Shown here: in pieces, positions 45,079-55,394 of the stretch
How the letters are laid out: each line of letters starts with the position of its first letter
Position numbering within the stretch: position 1 is the first letter of the stretch
Origin: Bacillota bacterium
GTDB lineage: Bacteria; Bacillota; Clostridia; Lachnospirales; Bianqueaceae
DNA length: 64,000 bases
Direction of reading: 5' to 3'
NCBI GenBank assembly: GCA_017441925.1
Contig: JAFRUE010000008.1
Coordinates: 1 to 64,000 of the forward strand
Made by a program: the position numbers and the translations under genes
The notes under the pieces: generated by a model
Seen by the model: only the letters and a program-made list of their open reading frames with translations
What the model was told of the DNA's origin: nothing
Databases searched by the model: none

Positions 45079-45114
45079 GAGGCACCTGTTTCGAGAGAGA
45101 CAGGTGCCTTTTTC
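45079..45114 (+). terminator. Terminator of the aldo/keto reductase gene
   Basis: AGGCACCTGT / ACAGGTGCCT hairpin followed by TTTT. Confidence 0.92.
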
Positions 45115-45148
45115 TGTCCCGGAAAATATGCCGTGAAGCCCTTTTTCC

Positions 45149-45177
45149 TTGACTTTTAAGCCAAAACAGAGTACAAT
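45149..45177 (+). promoter_or_regulatory. Candidate promoter of the Gld-like ABC operon
   Basis: -35 TTGACT (45149-45154), 17-bp spacer, -10 TACAAT (45172-45177). A second TATAAT lies at 45270-45275 close to the gene but has no good -35. A small hairpin (CGGGAA...TTCCCG, about 45211-45229) lies in the leader. Confidence 0.65.
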
Positions 45178-45306
45178 CTGTCTTTGGATTATACTCTTTG
45201 GAGCGGGCCGCGGGAACAGCTTTCCCGACATATTTACAGGCTGTTCACAACCTGTTCAAATGTGTCCGCTATAATGAGATAAACTGATAATCAGGAGGAG
45301 AAGACC

Positions 45307-46257
45307 TTGATAGAAGTAAAGAATCTGGTTAAGAGATACGGTAACCACCTGGCACTCGACAACGTATCTTTTACCGTAGAGAACGGCGAGGTCATCGGTT
45401 TCCTCGGCCCTAACGGAGCCGGTAAGTCCACAACGATGAATATCATCACGGGTTACCTGTCTTCTACAGAGGGAGAGGTTCTGGTGGACGGCGTCAGTGT
45501 CCTGGATGAGCCGGAGAAAGCAAAAAAGAAGATCGGCTACCTTCCGGAGATCCCGCCGCTGTATACCGATATGACAGTGGATGAGTATCTGCTTTTTGTC
45601 TGCCAGCTTAAGGGCGTTGCCGCGGACAAGAGAGTCGAGACCGTGACGAGGATCGCGAGACAGACGAGGATCGCGGACGTGAGGAAGCGTCTGATCCGCA
45701 ACCTGTCAAAGGGTTACAGACAGCGTGTCGGAATTGCGCAGGCGCTGATCGGCGATCCGGATGTTCTGATCCTGGACGAGCCCACCGTCGGACTGGACCC
45801 GAAGCAGATCACAGAGGTCCGTTCTCTGATCAAGGAGCTTTCCGAGACGCATACGCTTATCATCAGCTCCCATATCCTGGCTGAGGTGCAGAACGTCTGC
45901 ACGCGCGTCATCATCATCAACAAGGGACGTATCGTCGCGACGGACACGCCGGAGAATCTGGCCAAGTCTTCTGTCAAGTCCAATAAACTCGAGATGCGCA
46001 TCAAGGGACCCAAGAACGACGTGCTGAACGGTATTACCGCGATCGAGGGAGTTACGGCGGCTGAGATCGTGCGGATCCGTGAAGAAGGCTCCGTCGACAT
46101 CGATATCGATACCGATGAAGAGCATGACGTCCGCGAAGCGATCTTTGAGTTCTGCAGCGAGAACCATTATCCGATCCTGCAGATGAAGAGCCTGGAAGTC
46201 AGTCTGGAAGACATCTTCCTGCAGATCACCGGTGAAAGAGAGGGCAGAAGATCATGA
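45307..46257 (+). CDS. ABC transporter ATPase of a Gld-like export system
   Basis: A 316-residue ATPase starting at TTG 45307 after AGGAGGAG. Walker A is GPNGAGKST (34-42), the signature is LSKGYRQR (133-140), and Walker B is VLILDE (153-158). The residues beyond 220 form a C-terminal domain similar to that of GldA/NosF-type ATPases. It overlaps the permease gene by 4 bases. With the next three genes it matches the GldA-GldF-GldG plus DUF4340 set found in many non-gliding bacteria. The exported substrate is unknown. Confidence 0.92.
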   Translation: MIEVKNLVKRYGNHLALDNVSFTVENGEVIGFLGPNGAGKSTTMNIITGYLSSTEGEVLVDGVSVLDEPEKAKKKIGYLPEIPPLYTDMTVDEYLLFVCQLKGVAADKRVETVTRIARQTRIADVRKRLIRNLSKGYRQRVGIAQALIGDPDVLILDEPTVGLDPKQITEVRSLIKELSETHTLIISSHILAEVQNVCTRVIIINKGRIVATDTPENLAKSSVKSNKLEMRIKGPKNDVLNGITAIEGVTAAEIVRIREEGSVDIDIDTDEEHDVREAIFEFCSENHYPILQMKSLEVSLEDIFLQITGEREGRRS

Positions 46258-47120
46258 CAGCTGTATATCTGAAAGAACTCAGAAGCTATTTCAAAACACC
46301 GCTAGGATATGCGTTCATGGCGTTTATGCTGGTCCTTTTCGGCATCTATTTCATGCTGTACGGACTGTTCTATCATAACGCGGATTACAGCATGGTGCTG
46401 AATTCCGTCACGATGCTGATCCTCTTCGCGCTGCCGCTCCTGACGATGCGGATGTTCTCCGAAGAGATGCACAATAAGACCGATCAGCTGCTCCTGACTT
46501 CTCCCGTATCGGTCTGGAAGATCGTCCTCGGGAAATACCTTGCGGCGATGACGCTGTTCGCGCTGGTCCTTGTGATCACGATGTTCCAGCCTCTGGTGCT
46601 GCACGCGCTCGGCGGGAACGTCCCGACCGAGAAGGTCATCGGCGGCTACATCGGTTTCCTGCTGTACGGTTTCGCGTTTATTTCGATCGGCATGCTGATT
46701 TCTGCGCTGACGGAGAACCAGCTGGTCGCGGCGCTTGCGAGCATCGGCGTATTCATGCTGATCTTCCTGCTCGACGGCATTACGGCCCTGCTGCCGACTT
46801 CTCACTTCTTTGCGATGATCTGCCTGATCATTGCGATCCTGCTGGTCAGCTTCCTGATCTACCGTGCGATCCGCAATATCTATGTGACAGGCATCGTCGC
46901 GATCGTCGGCATCGCGGCAGCGGTACTGCTGTTCTTCCTGGTGCCGTCTTTCTATGAGAATCTGCTTACCAAGGTCGCTGACTGGATCAGCCTTGTCATC
47001 CGTTACTCCGACTTCTATACGGGAGTCTTTGACTTCTCGAATGTGGTCTTTTACATCTCCTTCTCGGTCCTGATGATCTTCTTCACCGTGCAGATCATCG
47101 AGAAGAGAAGATGGAGCTAA
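46254..47120 (+). CDS. ABC-2 type permease (GldF-like)
   Basis: A 288-residue membrane protein with about six helices and the ABC-2 opening MTAVYLKELRSYFKTPLGYAF minus a few residues of variation. The cytoplasmic loop MRMFSEEMHNKTDQLLLTSP is typical of GldF/NosY-like permeases and should contact the ATPase. ATG overlaps the ATPase stop (ATGA). It is followed after 15 bases by the GldG-like gene. Confidence 0.92.
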   Translation: MTAVYLKELRSYFKTPLGYAFMAFMLVLFGIYFMLYGLFYHNADYSMVLNSVTMLILFALPLLTMRMFSEEMHNKTDQLLLTSPVSVWKIVLGKYLAAMTLFALVLVITMFQPLVLHALGGNVPTEKVIGGYIGFLLYGFAFISIGMLISALTENQLVAALASIGVFMLIFLLDGITALLPTSHFFAMICLIIAILLVSFLIYRAIRNIYVTGIVAIVGIAAAVLLFFLVPSFYENLLTKVADWISLVIRYSDFYTGVFDFSNVVFYISFSVLMIFFTVQIIEKRRWS

Positions 47121-47135
47121 GAGGAGGGTACAGAC

Positions 47136-48593
47136 ATGGCTAAACTGAATTACAAGAATGCCGTCCGCGGGAACAAGAACCTGAAATACGGCGGATATAT
47201 GACCATCATTATGATCTTCGCGGTGATCGCGATGATCGTTGTGAACCTTCTCTTCCAGCAGCTCCGCTTCAAGGTCGACCTGACGCAGGAGCAGCTCTAT
47301 ACGATCGGAGCCAAGACCAAGATCATTCTGGATGATCTGGATCAGGACGTTACGATCACCGGACTGTATGTGACCGGACGCGAGACGACGGAAGCGGTCA
47401 CGCTGATCGAGGATTATACCAAGAACAGCAGCCATATTTCCTACAAGCAGGTGGATCCGTACACCAATCCGGATTATGTCGCCAAGTATAAAGAAGATAC
47501 CGAGACGATCGCGGCCAACAGCCTGATCGTTGAGAATGTCGAGACGGGCAAGTTCAAGATCGTTGCGCAGAATGATCTGTATCAGTACGAACAGACAACG
47601 GGCTCGAACGGCTACAGCACGAATTATGAGATCACGGCGTTCCGCGCGGAGGAAGCGCTGACGTCCGCGATCCAGTATGTTACGAATGCCAATACGCCGA
47701 TCCTCTATACATTGACCGGACATGGCGAGAGCGCACTTGCTTCCGGCATGTCCACTATGCTGAAGAAAGCGAATTTCGACATCCAGAGCTTTAATTTCAT
47801 GAATCCCGATCAGAAGCTTGAGGCCAATAACTATACGGTTCTTCTGATCAATAACCCGATGCAGGATATCTCGGATTATGAGCTGGAGGATCTGGAGAAC
47901 TATCTGGAGGCCGGCGGGGCTCTGATGCTTAACCTTTCCGTCAATTATCCGGGACTTGCGAACTTTGACGCCCTGATGGAGCGTTACGGTGTTCAGGTCG
48001 AGAAAGGATCGCTTGTCGAGTCCGATCCGAACTACTATTACTACTATTCAAATCTGCTGATTCCGGAACTGGGTTCGCATGATATCCTGAAAGATATCGG
48101 CGCCAATACGGTTGCCGTTCTGACGCCTATCGCGATTACACAGCGCGAGAACCGCAACAGTGCGACTGAGATCACCGAGCTGCTGACGACATCCGATCAC
48201 GCGATCGTTAAGAAGAACGCGGAGAGCAAGGATCTGGACTATGAAGAGGGCGATCTGCAGGGTAAATTCGATCTGGGCCTTCTGATCAACGAGGCCGTTT
48301 CCAAGGACGGCAAGCTGTATTACACCAAGTTCGCGCTGTTCGGCAGCTCCTATATGTTTGACAGCGACGTTGGATACATGACCGCAGGCAACTACAATCT
48401 GTTCCTGAACACGCTGAATACGCTGCAGACAGAGGTTGACACCCTGTATATCGATCCGAAGGAATACGTTTCGACGGATATGATGGTATCGGCAGGACAG
48501 CTCGTTGTATGGAGCGGAGTATTCGTTGTTGCGATTCCTCTCGGAATCCTGATCATCGGTCTTGTCGTCTGGTCACGGAGGAAGCGTCTATGA
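47136..48593 (+). CDS. GldG-like auxiliary protein of the ABC system
   Basis: A 485-residue membrane protein with one helix near the N-terminus (about 21-43) and one near the C-terminus (about 457-479), enclosing a large extracytoplasmic domain. The start of the domain (LTQEQLYTIGAKTKIILDDL) and the block ILYTLTGHGESAL are hallmarks of the ABC_transp_aux/GldG family. It lacks any enzyme motif. Translation is coupled: its stop overlaps the next start (ATGA). Role probably structural in an envelope export complex. Confidence 0.9.
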   Translation: MAKLNYKNAVRGNKNLKYGGYMTIIMIFAVIAMIVVNLLFQQLRFKVDLTQEQLYTIGAKTKIILDDLDQDVTITGLYVTGRETTEAVTLIEDYTKNSSHISYKQVDPYTNPDYVAKYKEDTETIAANSLIVENVETGKFKIVAQNDLYQYEQTTGSNGYSTNYEITAFRAEEALTSAIQYVTNANTPILYTLTGHGESALASGMSTMLKKANFDIQSFNFMNPDQKLEANNYTVLLINNPMQDISDYELEDLENYLEAGGALMLNLSVNYPGLANFDALMERYGVQVEKGSLVESDPNYYYYYSNLLIPELGSHDILKDIGANTVAVLTPIAITQRENRNSATEITELLTTSDHAIVKKNAESKDLDYEEGDLQGKFDLGLLINEAVSKDGKLYYTKFALFGSSYMFDSDVGYMTAGNYNLFLNTLNTLQTEVDTLYIDPKEYVSTDMMVSAGQLVVWSGVFVVAIPLGILIIGLVVWSRRKRL

Positions 48594-50161
48594 GCAAAGG
48601 CAAAAAACTGCTCATTTTCGGGATCATTATCGTGCTGATCGCCGGAGCGACAGCAGGTATTTCCATCCTGCGCGACCGCGGCGTTATCCCGGATCCGGAG
48701 TCTTCTGAAGAATCTTCGGTGCATTTTGAGAGCTCCAGCACGCAGATCCTCGATTACGATGCTGAGGATATCGAATCCATTAAGGTCAAGAATACGGCAG
48801 CGGCTTATACGCTGGTGTCTTCCACTGCGACGGAGAAGGATTCGAGCGGCAACAGCGTCAGCGTACAGAAATGGACAATGACGGAACATCCCGACTGGGA
48901 GCTTTCTACCGACGCGGTCAAGAATCTTGTCGGTATCGCGACGGGGCTGAGGCAGGTCGCGATCGTCGCAGAGGATAAATCGACCGCCAATCTGGCCGGT
49001 TTCGGACTTGCGTCACCGGTCGCGAATGTTACGATCACTTATTCGGACGGAAGAGAGGTCACGCTCAGCGTCGGCGATACGACACCGGACGGAATCTACC
49101 GCTACGCGATGCTTTCCACGCTCAATGAGATCTTTACGGTCTATAAGAGCGTTGACACGTATGCTGAATATACGCTGACCAATCTTCGGAATATCGTTAT
49201 CAACGCGATCCATACGGATGAGACGCTGTATTATCTGTTCGCGCAGAAGAAGGATGAGCGTCCGATCGAGATCGAGTATTCGAAGGATGAGCGCGAGAAC
49301 ATTTACGATCCATCCTATCTGCGGTTCATTTCTCCGTATACGTGGGATTCCGCGATCGTGAGCGGCAATATTCCCGAGAACTTTACGAAATATGAGACGC
49401 CGACGATCTCCGAACTGATCGAGAGCGAAGCGGCGGATCTTGCGAAATACGGCCTGGCAGAGGATAATTTTGAATATCATCTGAAGCTGACGACACGTAT
49501 GGAAGTCCAGACGGATTCGTCCGCGGCGCAGACGGAGAGCTCCGTCAAAGCGGAGAAGACGTACGAGTATCATGATGTCGATTATTACTTCGGCACAGAC
49601 GCCGGAGACGGGCTGATCTACTTCCGTCAGGGCGATTCTACGGATGTCTATACGGTCGATTCAAGCGTCCTTAAGAGCTACAGCTTTGAGCCGTTCGACT
49701 ATCTGCAGCATCTGCTGTATCTGTTCCCGATCAATGATCTGGATTCGTTCTCTTTCACCGCAAAGAGGACGCCTGACGCGGCTTATGAGACGCATAAGGG
49801 ATCCGTGCTCAGACAGGACGAAGCAGATGTCGCAAGCACGGAAGATTCTTCCGCAAAGCGGCTTGAGGTCTATTATTTCGACGAGATCCTTACGGATGAA
49901 GATCTTTTCAAGGATATCTATCAGCTGCTGATCGGTATCCGGCTGGATTACGAGATCCTGGACGAAAAGCCGGCATATGATCCGAACGATAAGATCACGA
50001 TCAAATATACTTCGGTAGGCGGAAAGACGGTTACGGTAGAACTGTACCGGCTCAGTGATCTGTATTATGTTACGCCGTACGGCGACACCTGGATGGCCTG
50101 CAACATGCAGCAGATCAAGACGCTGTGGGAGAAGACCGACCTGGCGCTGGCTGAGGAATAA
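48590..50161 (+). CDS. DUF4340 membrane-anchored protein
   Basis: A 523-residue protein with one N-terminal membrane helix (about 6-24) and a large extracytoplasmic region. ATG 48590 overlaps the stop of the GldG-like gene and has GGAGG nearby; the open frame to 48509 is an overlap artefact. The central DUF4340 pattern is recognisable from DAVKNLVGIATGL and FGLASPVANVTITYSDG, repeated in weaker form later. It completes the four-gene ABC set. Function not established in any Firmicute that I can name. Confidence 0.88.
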   Translation: MSKGKKLLIFGIIIVLIAGATAGISILRDRGVIPDPESSEESSVHFESSSTQILDYDAEDIESIKVKNTAAAYTLVSSTATEKDSSGNSVSVQKWTMTEHPDWELSTDAVKNLVGIATGLRQVAIVAEDKSTANLAGFGLASPVANVTITYSDGREVTLSVGDTTPDGIYRYAMLSTLNEIFTVYKSVDTYAEYTLTNLRNIVINAIHTDETLYYLFAQKKDERPIEIEYSKDERENIYDPSYLRFISPYTWDSAIVSGNIPENFTKYETPTISELIESEAADLAKYGLAEDNFEYHLKLTTRMEVQTDSSAAQTESSVKAEKTYEYHDVDYYFGTDAGDGLIYFRQGDSTDVYTVDSSVLKSYSFEPFDYLQHLLYLFPINDLDSFSFTAKRTPDAAYETHKGSVLRQDEADVASTEDSSAKRLEVYYFDEILTDEDLFKDIYQLLIGIRLDYEILDEKPAYDPNDKITIKYTSVGGKTVTVELYRLSDLYYVTPYGDTWMACNMQQIKTLWEKTDLALAEE

Positions 50162-50186
50162 AAGGCACAGTATATGGGAACACAGG

Positions 50187-50235
50187 CGGATTCTTCTCTC
50201 GCGAAGCACATCTTTACGGGGGAAGAATCCGTTTT
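50187..50235 (+). terminator. Terminator or attenuator before the FGGY kinase gene
   Basis: CGGATTCTTC (50187-50196) and GAAGAATCCG (50222-50231) form a perfect 10-bp stem followed by TTTT. It ends the ABC operon. No promoter is obvious in the 20 bases between it and the kinase start, so some readthrough may be needed. Confidence 0.78.
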
Positions 50236-50256
50236 ATCATAAGGAGGGCAGTGTAA

Positions 50257-51858
50257 ATGACAGCCAAAGAGAAGGTCCTGCAGGGCGAGACTACGCTCGG
50301 ACTTGAGTTCGGATCCACCAGGATCAAGGCGGTCCTGACGGACAAGGAGGGACAGATCCTCGCAGAGGGCGGACACTCCTGGGAGAACCGCTACGAGAAC
50401 GGTATCTGGACCTACAGCATGGAGGATATCGAAACGGGCTTCAGAGCCTGCTACGCGGAGCTTGCCGCGGATGTCGCAAACCGTTTCGGTGTACCGCTTA
50501 CCACGATCGGCGCGATCGGCATCAGCGCTATGATGCACGGTTATATGGCCTTTGGCGCGGACGGAACACTGCTCGTGCCTTTCCGTACGTGGCGCAACAA
50601 CAATACCGGAGCGGCTTCGGAGAAACTGACGGAGCTCTTCGGATATCCGATCCCGCAGCGCTGGAGCATCGCGCATCTGTATCAGGCGATCCTGAACGGA
50701 GAGCCGCACGTGTCGGAGATCAGCTATATTTCGACGCTTGCAGGATTTATTCACTGGAAGCTTACCGGCCGCAAGGTTGTCGGAGTCGGAGAGGCCATCG
50801 GAATGTTCCCGGTCGATCTTGAGTCCGGCACTTATAACAAGAAGATGGTCGGACAGTTTGAAGAACTGATCAGGGATAAGGCTTATCCCTGGAAACTCGA
50901 AGAGATCCTGCCTGAAATTCTCTATGCGGGACAGGAAGCGGGTCGTCTGACAGAAGAAGGCGCGCGCTTCATCGATCCGACAGGGACACTGCAGCCCGGC
51001 ATCCCGTTCTGTCCGCCGGAAGGCGATGCAGGGACGGGAATGGTCGCAACGAACAGTGTTGCGGCCTATACCGGCAACGTTTCCGCAGGGACGTCCGTTT
51101 TTGCGATGATCGTCCTGGATAAGCCGCTTTCAAAGCCCTATCCGGAGATCGACCTGGTCGCGACACCGTCCGGCAAGCTCGTCGCGATGGTGCATTCCAA
51201 TAACTGTACGACGGCGCTGAACGCCTGGATCGGACTGTTTGACGAATACGCTAAGCTGCTCGGTGTGGAACAGACGACGGACGAGCTGTACGGCAGGCTG
51301 TACCGCAAGTCGCTCGAGGCGGCTCCTGATGCGGGTGGACTGCTTGCTTACGGATATTACAGCGGAGAGCACATCACCGGATTCGAGACCGGCTGCCCGC
51401 TCTTTGTACATCCGGAGTCCGCAGACTTCACACTTGCGAATTTCATGCGTACACATCTGTATACGTCGATCGGAGCGCTTACGATCGGCATGGAGATCCT
51501 GAAGAAAGAGAACGTACGGATCGACAGGATCCTGGGCCACGGCGGACTGTTCAAGACAAAAGGCGTCGGACAGCAGATGCTTGCGGACGCGCTCGCCGCG
51601 CCGGTCTCTGTCATGCCTACAGCAGGAGAAGGCGGACCGTGGGGAATGGCAGTCCTGGCAGCCTATATGAAGTACCGCGCAGAGGGAGAGACTCTGGAAG
51701 AGTATCTGAACCGGGCCGTTTTCTCCGGCGTTGAGAGTGAGACACTGGATCCGCAGCCTGAGGGCACCGCAGGATTTAAGACATTCCTCGAGAGATACCG
51801 CGCAGGACTTGGAATCGAGCGGGCGGCTGTAGAGAGCAGCCTTGCCGGTCACGAATAA
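50257..51858 (+). CDS. FGGY-family carbohydrate kinase, probable ribulokinase
   Basis: A 533-residue sugar kinase. The N-terminal nucleotide fold opens with [16 protein letters not shown], and the C-terminal fold has the adenosine loop [14 protein letters not shown] and [15 protein letters not shown]. Sugar-binding residues sit in [11 protein letters not shown] and RTWRNNN. The next gene is an AraD-type epimerase 13 bases downstream, so L-ribulose is the most likely substrate, although the protein is not a close AraB by length or sequence pattern and xylulose is possible. Ribosome site AAGGAGG. Confidence 0.87.
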   Translation: MTAKEKVLQGETTLGLEFGSTRIKAVLTDKEGQILAEGGHSWENRYENGIWTYSMEDIETGFRACYAELAADVANRFGVPLTTIGAIGISAMMHGYMAFGADGTLLVPFRTWRNNNTGAASEKLTELFGYPIPQRWSIAHLYQAILNGEPHVSEISYISTLAGFIHWKLTGRKVVGVGEAIGMFPVDLESGTYNKKMVGQFEELIRDKAYPWKLEEILPEILYAGQEAGRLTEEGARFIDPTGTLQPGIPFCPPEGDAGTGMVATNSVAAYTGNVSAGTSVFAMIVLDKPLSKPYPEIDLVATPSGKLVAMVHSNNCTTALNAWIGLFDEYAKLLGVEQTTDELYGRLYRKSLEAAPDAGGLLAYGYYSGEHITGFETGCPLFVHPESADFTLANFMRTHLYTSIGALTIGMEILKKENVRIDRILGHGGLFKTKGVGQQMLADALAAPVSVMPTAGEGGPWGMAVLAAYMKYRAEGETLEEYLNRAVFSGVESETLDPQPEGTAGFKTFLERYRAGLGIERAAVESSLAGHE

Positions 51859-51871
51859 GGAAGGACAGATC

Positions 51872-52567
51872 ATGCTTAAGAAACTGAAAAAACAGGTTTA
51901 CGACGCGAATATGGCGCTGCCGCGCCACGGCCTTGTGCTCTTTACATGGGGCAATGTGAGCGGGATCGACCGGGAACGCGGTCTGGTCGTCATCAAGCCT
52001 TCGGGCGTCGATTACGATACGATGGAAGCCGACGATATGGTCGTCGTCGATATGGAAGGCAATGTGGTAGAGGGACATTATAAGCCATCGTCCGATACAG
52101 CGACGCATCTGGAGATGTATAAGGCTTTCCCGGAGGCAGGCGGTATCGTCCATACGCATTCCACCTGGGCTACGATCTACGCGCAGGCAGGACTGGAGAT
52201 CCCTGCGCTCGGTACAACACATGCGGATTATTTCTACGGACCGGTCCCCTGCACGCGCAGGATGACGCCGGAAGAGATCGCGGAGGATTACGAGAAGAAT
52301 ACCGGGATCGTGATCGCAGAGACCTTTGCAGGCAAGAATCCAAGCGATGTACCGGCAGTGCTGGTCAACAGCCACGGACCGTTCACCTGGGGCAAAGACG
52401 CGGACGAAGCGGTCTATCACGCCGTCGTGCTCGAGCAGGTCGCGAATATGGCCTACCATACCGCTGCGCTCGGCGCAGTCACAGCAGCCCAGCCCATGCA
52501 GCAGGAGCTTCTGGACAAGCATTTCCTCCGCAAACACGGTGCGAACGCATACTATGGACAGAAGTGA
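51872..52567 (+). CDS. araD: L-ribulose-5-phosphate 4-epimerase
   Basis: A 231-residue class II aldolase-family epimerase that links arabinose use to the pentose phosphate pathway. ATG 51872 follows GGAAGGA; the frame opens 30 bases upstream inside the kinase gene. Length equals E. coli AraD (231). Metal ligands are the histidines in VHTHSTWAT (His-x-His) and the later His in MAYHT; the block [16 protein letters not shown] is typical of AraD. Acts on the product of the kinase encoded upstream. Confidence 0.95.
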   Translation: MLKKLKKQVYDANMALPRHGLVLFTWGNVSGIDRERGLVVIKPSGVDYDTMEADDMVVVDMEGNVVEGHYKPSSDTATHLEMYKAFPEAGGIVHTHSTWATIYAQAGLEIPALGTTHADYFYGPVPCTRRMTPEEIAEDYEKNTGIVIAETFAGKNPSDVPAVLVNSHGPFTWGKDADEAVYHAVVLEQVANMAYHTAALGAVTAAQPMQQELLDKHFLRKHGANAYYGQK

Positions 52568-54419
52568 CGTGGTGAAAAAGAAAGCAGGCGGCAAGTCCGC
52601 CTTGACAAAATGGCTGCTCGGTCTGTGTATACTGGCGATGGCAGCCGGATTCTTCCGGACGGTCCCGGTGAAAGCAGCCGGTCAGGAGGTGTCGCTCACC
52701 TTAAGCTCCGGCGAAGTCCAGGTCGGCGACTGGGTAGAGGCAGAACTGGTCTTTACCAGCGACACAGAGCTCGCGGGCGTGTACGCGCACATCACCTACG
52801 ATCCGACAGTGTTGGAATATCTGGACGGCGACGCGGAAGGCGACACCGGATCCCTGACGATCAGCCGGATGGAGGAGAACGCCGAGCGGACGCTTTCCTA
52901 TACGCTGAATTTCAACGCGATCGGACAGGGCAATACCGAGATCAAGGTCACCGAGACCGGAATGTACAACGCCAACGCCGAGAATATCGGTTCGCCGACG
53001 GCCTCGGCAGCACTTACGGTCACATCCGCAGAGCAGCTTTCGTCCAATTCGGCGCTGCAGAATCTGATGCCGTCTTACGGGACGCTCAGACCTGCTTTTG
53101 CAGCGGATATCTATGACTATTCGCTCGAAGTGCCGAACGAGATCGATTCCGTCGTGCTGACAGCGGTCGCTTCGGACCCGACGGCGGGCGTTGAGGTCGG
53201 CGGCGTAGGCAGTCTGGCGGTCGGAGAGAACCTCCGGCCAGTCACGGTCATCGCGCAGGACGGATCGACTTCCGTCTACACAGTGCATGTGTTCCGGGCA
53301 GAGTCTGAGGAATCTGTCGAGGAAGAGTCTTCCAGGGAAGAATCAGGCGAGGAAGAATCGCATGAGACGGCTTTCTTCAAGGTTTCCGGCATGACGCTGT
53401 ATCTGCAGTCCGCGCCGGAGGACGCGGTTCCTCCGAAGGGCTTTGATCTGATGACGATCACGTATGCGGACGAGAATTATCTCGGAGCCATCGCGCAGGA
53501 AAGCGGTGACATCCTGCTGTACCTGACGGATTTCCGCGGGGAGAACGGTGCTTTCTACTATTATGACTCGGAGTGGAACTCCTGCCGCAAGGCTGCATAT
53601 GTCGAGCAGAACGGCAAGCTTTATATCCTGCTGAATGCGGAGGAGGGCGACACGGTCCCCGAGAGCGCGCATATCGAGACGGTCGAGATCGGCGGATATC
53701 CGGTGGAGGTCTATATTCCGGACGGAAGCACGGCGGCAGATGCGACAGAATACATCGTTTACAGCAAACATGATGAGAAGCTCTACTCCTACAGTACCGC
53801 CACCAGACGGCTCTCGGATTATGTACCGCCGGCAGCCGATGAACCGGAAGAATCTTCCGCACCTGCAGAGGAGAGTGCTGCGGAGGAAAGCCGTGCGGAT
53901 GAAAATACATCTGCTCCGGAGCCGGCTGAAAGCAGGCCGGACGATCCGAAGCAGGGACAGAGTTCAGGGGGGATTTTTGGAGTGCTCAGCAGATTTTCAG
54001 GGTTTGTACGTTATATCCCGTATTTGATGATCCTGCTTGCCGTTATCGCGCTGATCCTGCTGCTTATGATCATTATTCTTGCGGTATCCACACGCAAGCG
54101 CGGCAGGAAGGCATCCAGATCCGGTAAGGGGACAGTATCGCAGGAGACTCGCAGGCTGCAGTCCGGCGGCGCGGATACAGCGGCTGCGGCAAACAGACAG
54201 AATACTGCTGTAAGCGCGCAGGCGCCGGAGGATCCCGAGGATATTCCGCTTGATCCGGGCGCTTTTGAATCCTGGAGAGAGACCACCGGCCGGATTCCGG
54301 TCAGCAAGATGACGGAGGTCCATACTACGCGGTTCGAGACGATCACCAAGATCCTGCCGGATACCAGTGAAGCGGATGCAGGCAAGACCGGCAAAGACGG
54401 GAAGAGGCGCAGAAAGTGA
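52554..54419 (+). CDS. Surface protein with cohesin-like and cadherin-like domains and a membrane anchor
   Basis: A 621-residue protein. It starts at ATG 52554 (overlapping araD by 14 bases) or GTG 52569/52572; no ribosome site decides. Signal sequence at about 10-38. A cohesin-like domain follows (about 43-160; [32 protein letters not shown]), then a cadherin-like beta-sandwich (about 163-250; [18 protein letters not shown]), acidic linkers, a second beta domain (about 270-400), a Ser/Glu/Ala linker, one membrane helix (about 482-506) and a basic cytoplasmic tail. No dockerin is present in the window. The rhomboid-like gene overlaps its stop (GTGA). Confidence 0.8.
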   Translation: MDRSDVVKKKAGGKSALTKWLLGLCILAMAAGFFRTVPVKAAGQEVSLTLSSGEVQVGDWVEAELVFTSDTELAGVYAHITYDPTVLEYLDGDAEGDTGSLTISRMEENAERTLSYTLNFNAIGQGNTEIKVTETGMYNANAENIGSPTASAALTVTSAEQLSSNSALQNLMPSYGTLRPAFAADIYDYSLEVPNEIDSVVLTAVASDPTAGVEVGGVGSLAVGENLRPVTVIAQDGSTSVYTVHVFRAESEESVEEESSREESGEEESHETAFFKVSGMTLYLQSAPEDAVPPKGFDLMTITYADENYLGAIAQESGDILLYLTDFRGENGAFYYYDSEWNSCRKAAYVEQNGKLYILLNAEEGDTVPESAHIETVEIGGYPVEVYIPDGSTAADATEYIVYSKHDEKLYSYSTATRRLSDYVPPAADEPEESSAPAEESAAEESRADENTSAPEPAESRPDDPKQGQSSGGIFGVLSRFSGFVRYIPYLMILLAVIALILLLMIIILAVSTRKRGRKASRSGKGTVSQETRRLQSGGADTAAAANRQNTAVSAQAPEDPEDIPLDPGAFESWRETTGRIPVSKMTEVHTTRFETITKILPDTSEADAGKTGKDGKRRRK

Positions 54420-55315
54420 AACTCCTGGACCGTCTGAACCGTAAATTCGGGAGATTCGCGATCTCCAACCTGATGCTCTACATCGTCATCGGGAAGGCGG
54501 CGGTCTATATCGCCGGATTCTTCAATATGTCGATCTCGAGCTATCTGATGCTGGATCCGGTCCTGGTCAAGCAGGGACAGGTCTGGAGGCTGCTGACCTT
54601 CCTGATCGTACCGAATTACGTCTCGTTTACTGATATCTTCTGGCTCGCGATCAGCCTGTATTTTAACTATTTCATAGGAAGGATGCTGGAACGGGAGTGG
54701 GGCGCGTTCCGGTTCAATATTTATTATCTGATCGGCGTGATCTGCACGATCGCTTTCTCCATGATCTTCAATGTGCCGGGCAGCACGTTCTTCCTGGATG
54801 AATCGCTGTTCCTGGGATTCGCGACGCTCTATCCGAACGTGCAGGTGCTGCTGTTCTTCTTCCTGCCGATCAAGGTCAAATGGATGGGATTTGTCGTGGG
54901 GGGTCTGCTGCTTTTCCAGTTCCTCTCGGGAGGCTGGGCGACAAAACTGATGATCTTCGCCGGACTGCTCAACTATATCCTCTTCTTTGCACCGGATCTG
55001 ATCGCAAGGATCCGTAGCGGGATCAGGAGGGAGCGTTTTGAAGATCTCTCCCGGCCGGGTGGCAGGTCCGGAATGTATAAAAAGACCGGCGATAACGGCA
55101 AAATCATTACGGACGTTACGTTCCACCGTTGTGTGGTCTGCGGCCGTACGGAAAAAGACGCACCTGACATGCAGTTCCGTTACTGCGCACAGTGCGACGG
55201 CAACAAAGAATACTGCATGGATCATCTGTACAATCACGTGCATTACAGAGATCCTTCACTGCATCCTGAGGATGCACAGCCTGGAGCCGGCTGGACCCCG
55301 CCTCAGGGGAAATAA
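54416..55315 (+). CDS. Rhomboid-like membrane protein without catalytic motif, with zinc-ribbon tail
   Basis: A 299-residue protein starting at GTG 54416 inside the stop of the cohesin-like gene. Six hydrophobic helices span about 18-200, with rhomboid-like marks such as QVWRLLTFLIVPNY and EREWGAFRFNIYYLIG. The serine motif GxSG and the paired histidine of active rhomboids are absent, so it is probably a pseudoprotease. The C-terminal cytoplasmic part has CVVCGR, YCAQC and EYC, a zinc-ribbon-like set. Coupling suggests it works with the surface protein upstream. Family by pattern; role unknown. Confidence 0.8.
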   Translation: MKLLDRLNRKFGRFAISNLMLYIVIGKAAVYIAGFFNMSISSYLMLDPVLVKQGQVWRLLTFLIVPNYVSFTDIFWLAISLYFNYFIGRMLEREWGAFRFNIYYLIGVICTIAFSMIFNVPGSTFFLDESLFLGFATLYPNVQVLLFFFLPIKVKWMGFVVGGLLLFQFLSGGWATKLMIFAGLLNYILFFAPDLIARIRSGIRRERFEDLSRPGGRSGMYKKTGDNGKIITDVTFHRCVVCGRTEKDAPDMQFRYCAQCDGNKEYCMDHLYNHVHYRDPSLHPEDAQPGAGWTPPQGK

Positions 55316-55324
55316 CACGAGCTA

Positions 55325-55375
55325 AAAGAAAAAGGCGCTGTACAGAGACGATAGGAATCTCCGTGCAGCGCTTTT
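55325..55375. terminator. Bidirectional terminator between convergent genes
   Basis: AAGGCGCTGTACAGAGA / TCTCCGTGCAGCGCTT hairpin with A run on the left and T run on the right. Confidence 0.85.
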
Positions 55376-55394
55376 GTTCTGCCTGTCCGGCTGT

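Noticed and set aside
46302-47723. 473-codon minus-strand frame
   Set aside because: Antisense to the ABC-2 permease and GldG-like genes; very rich in Asp, Arg, His and Gln.
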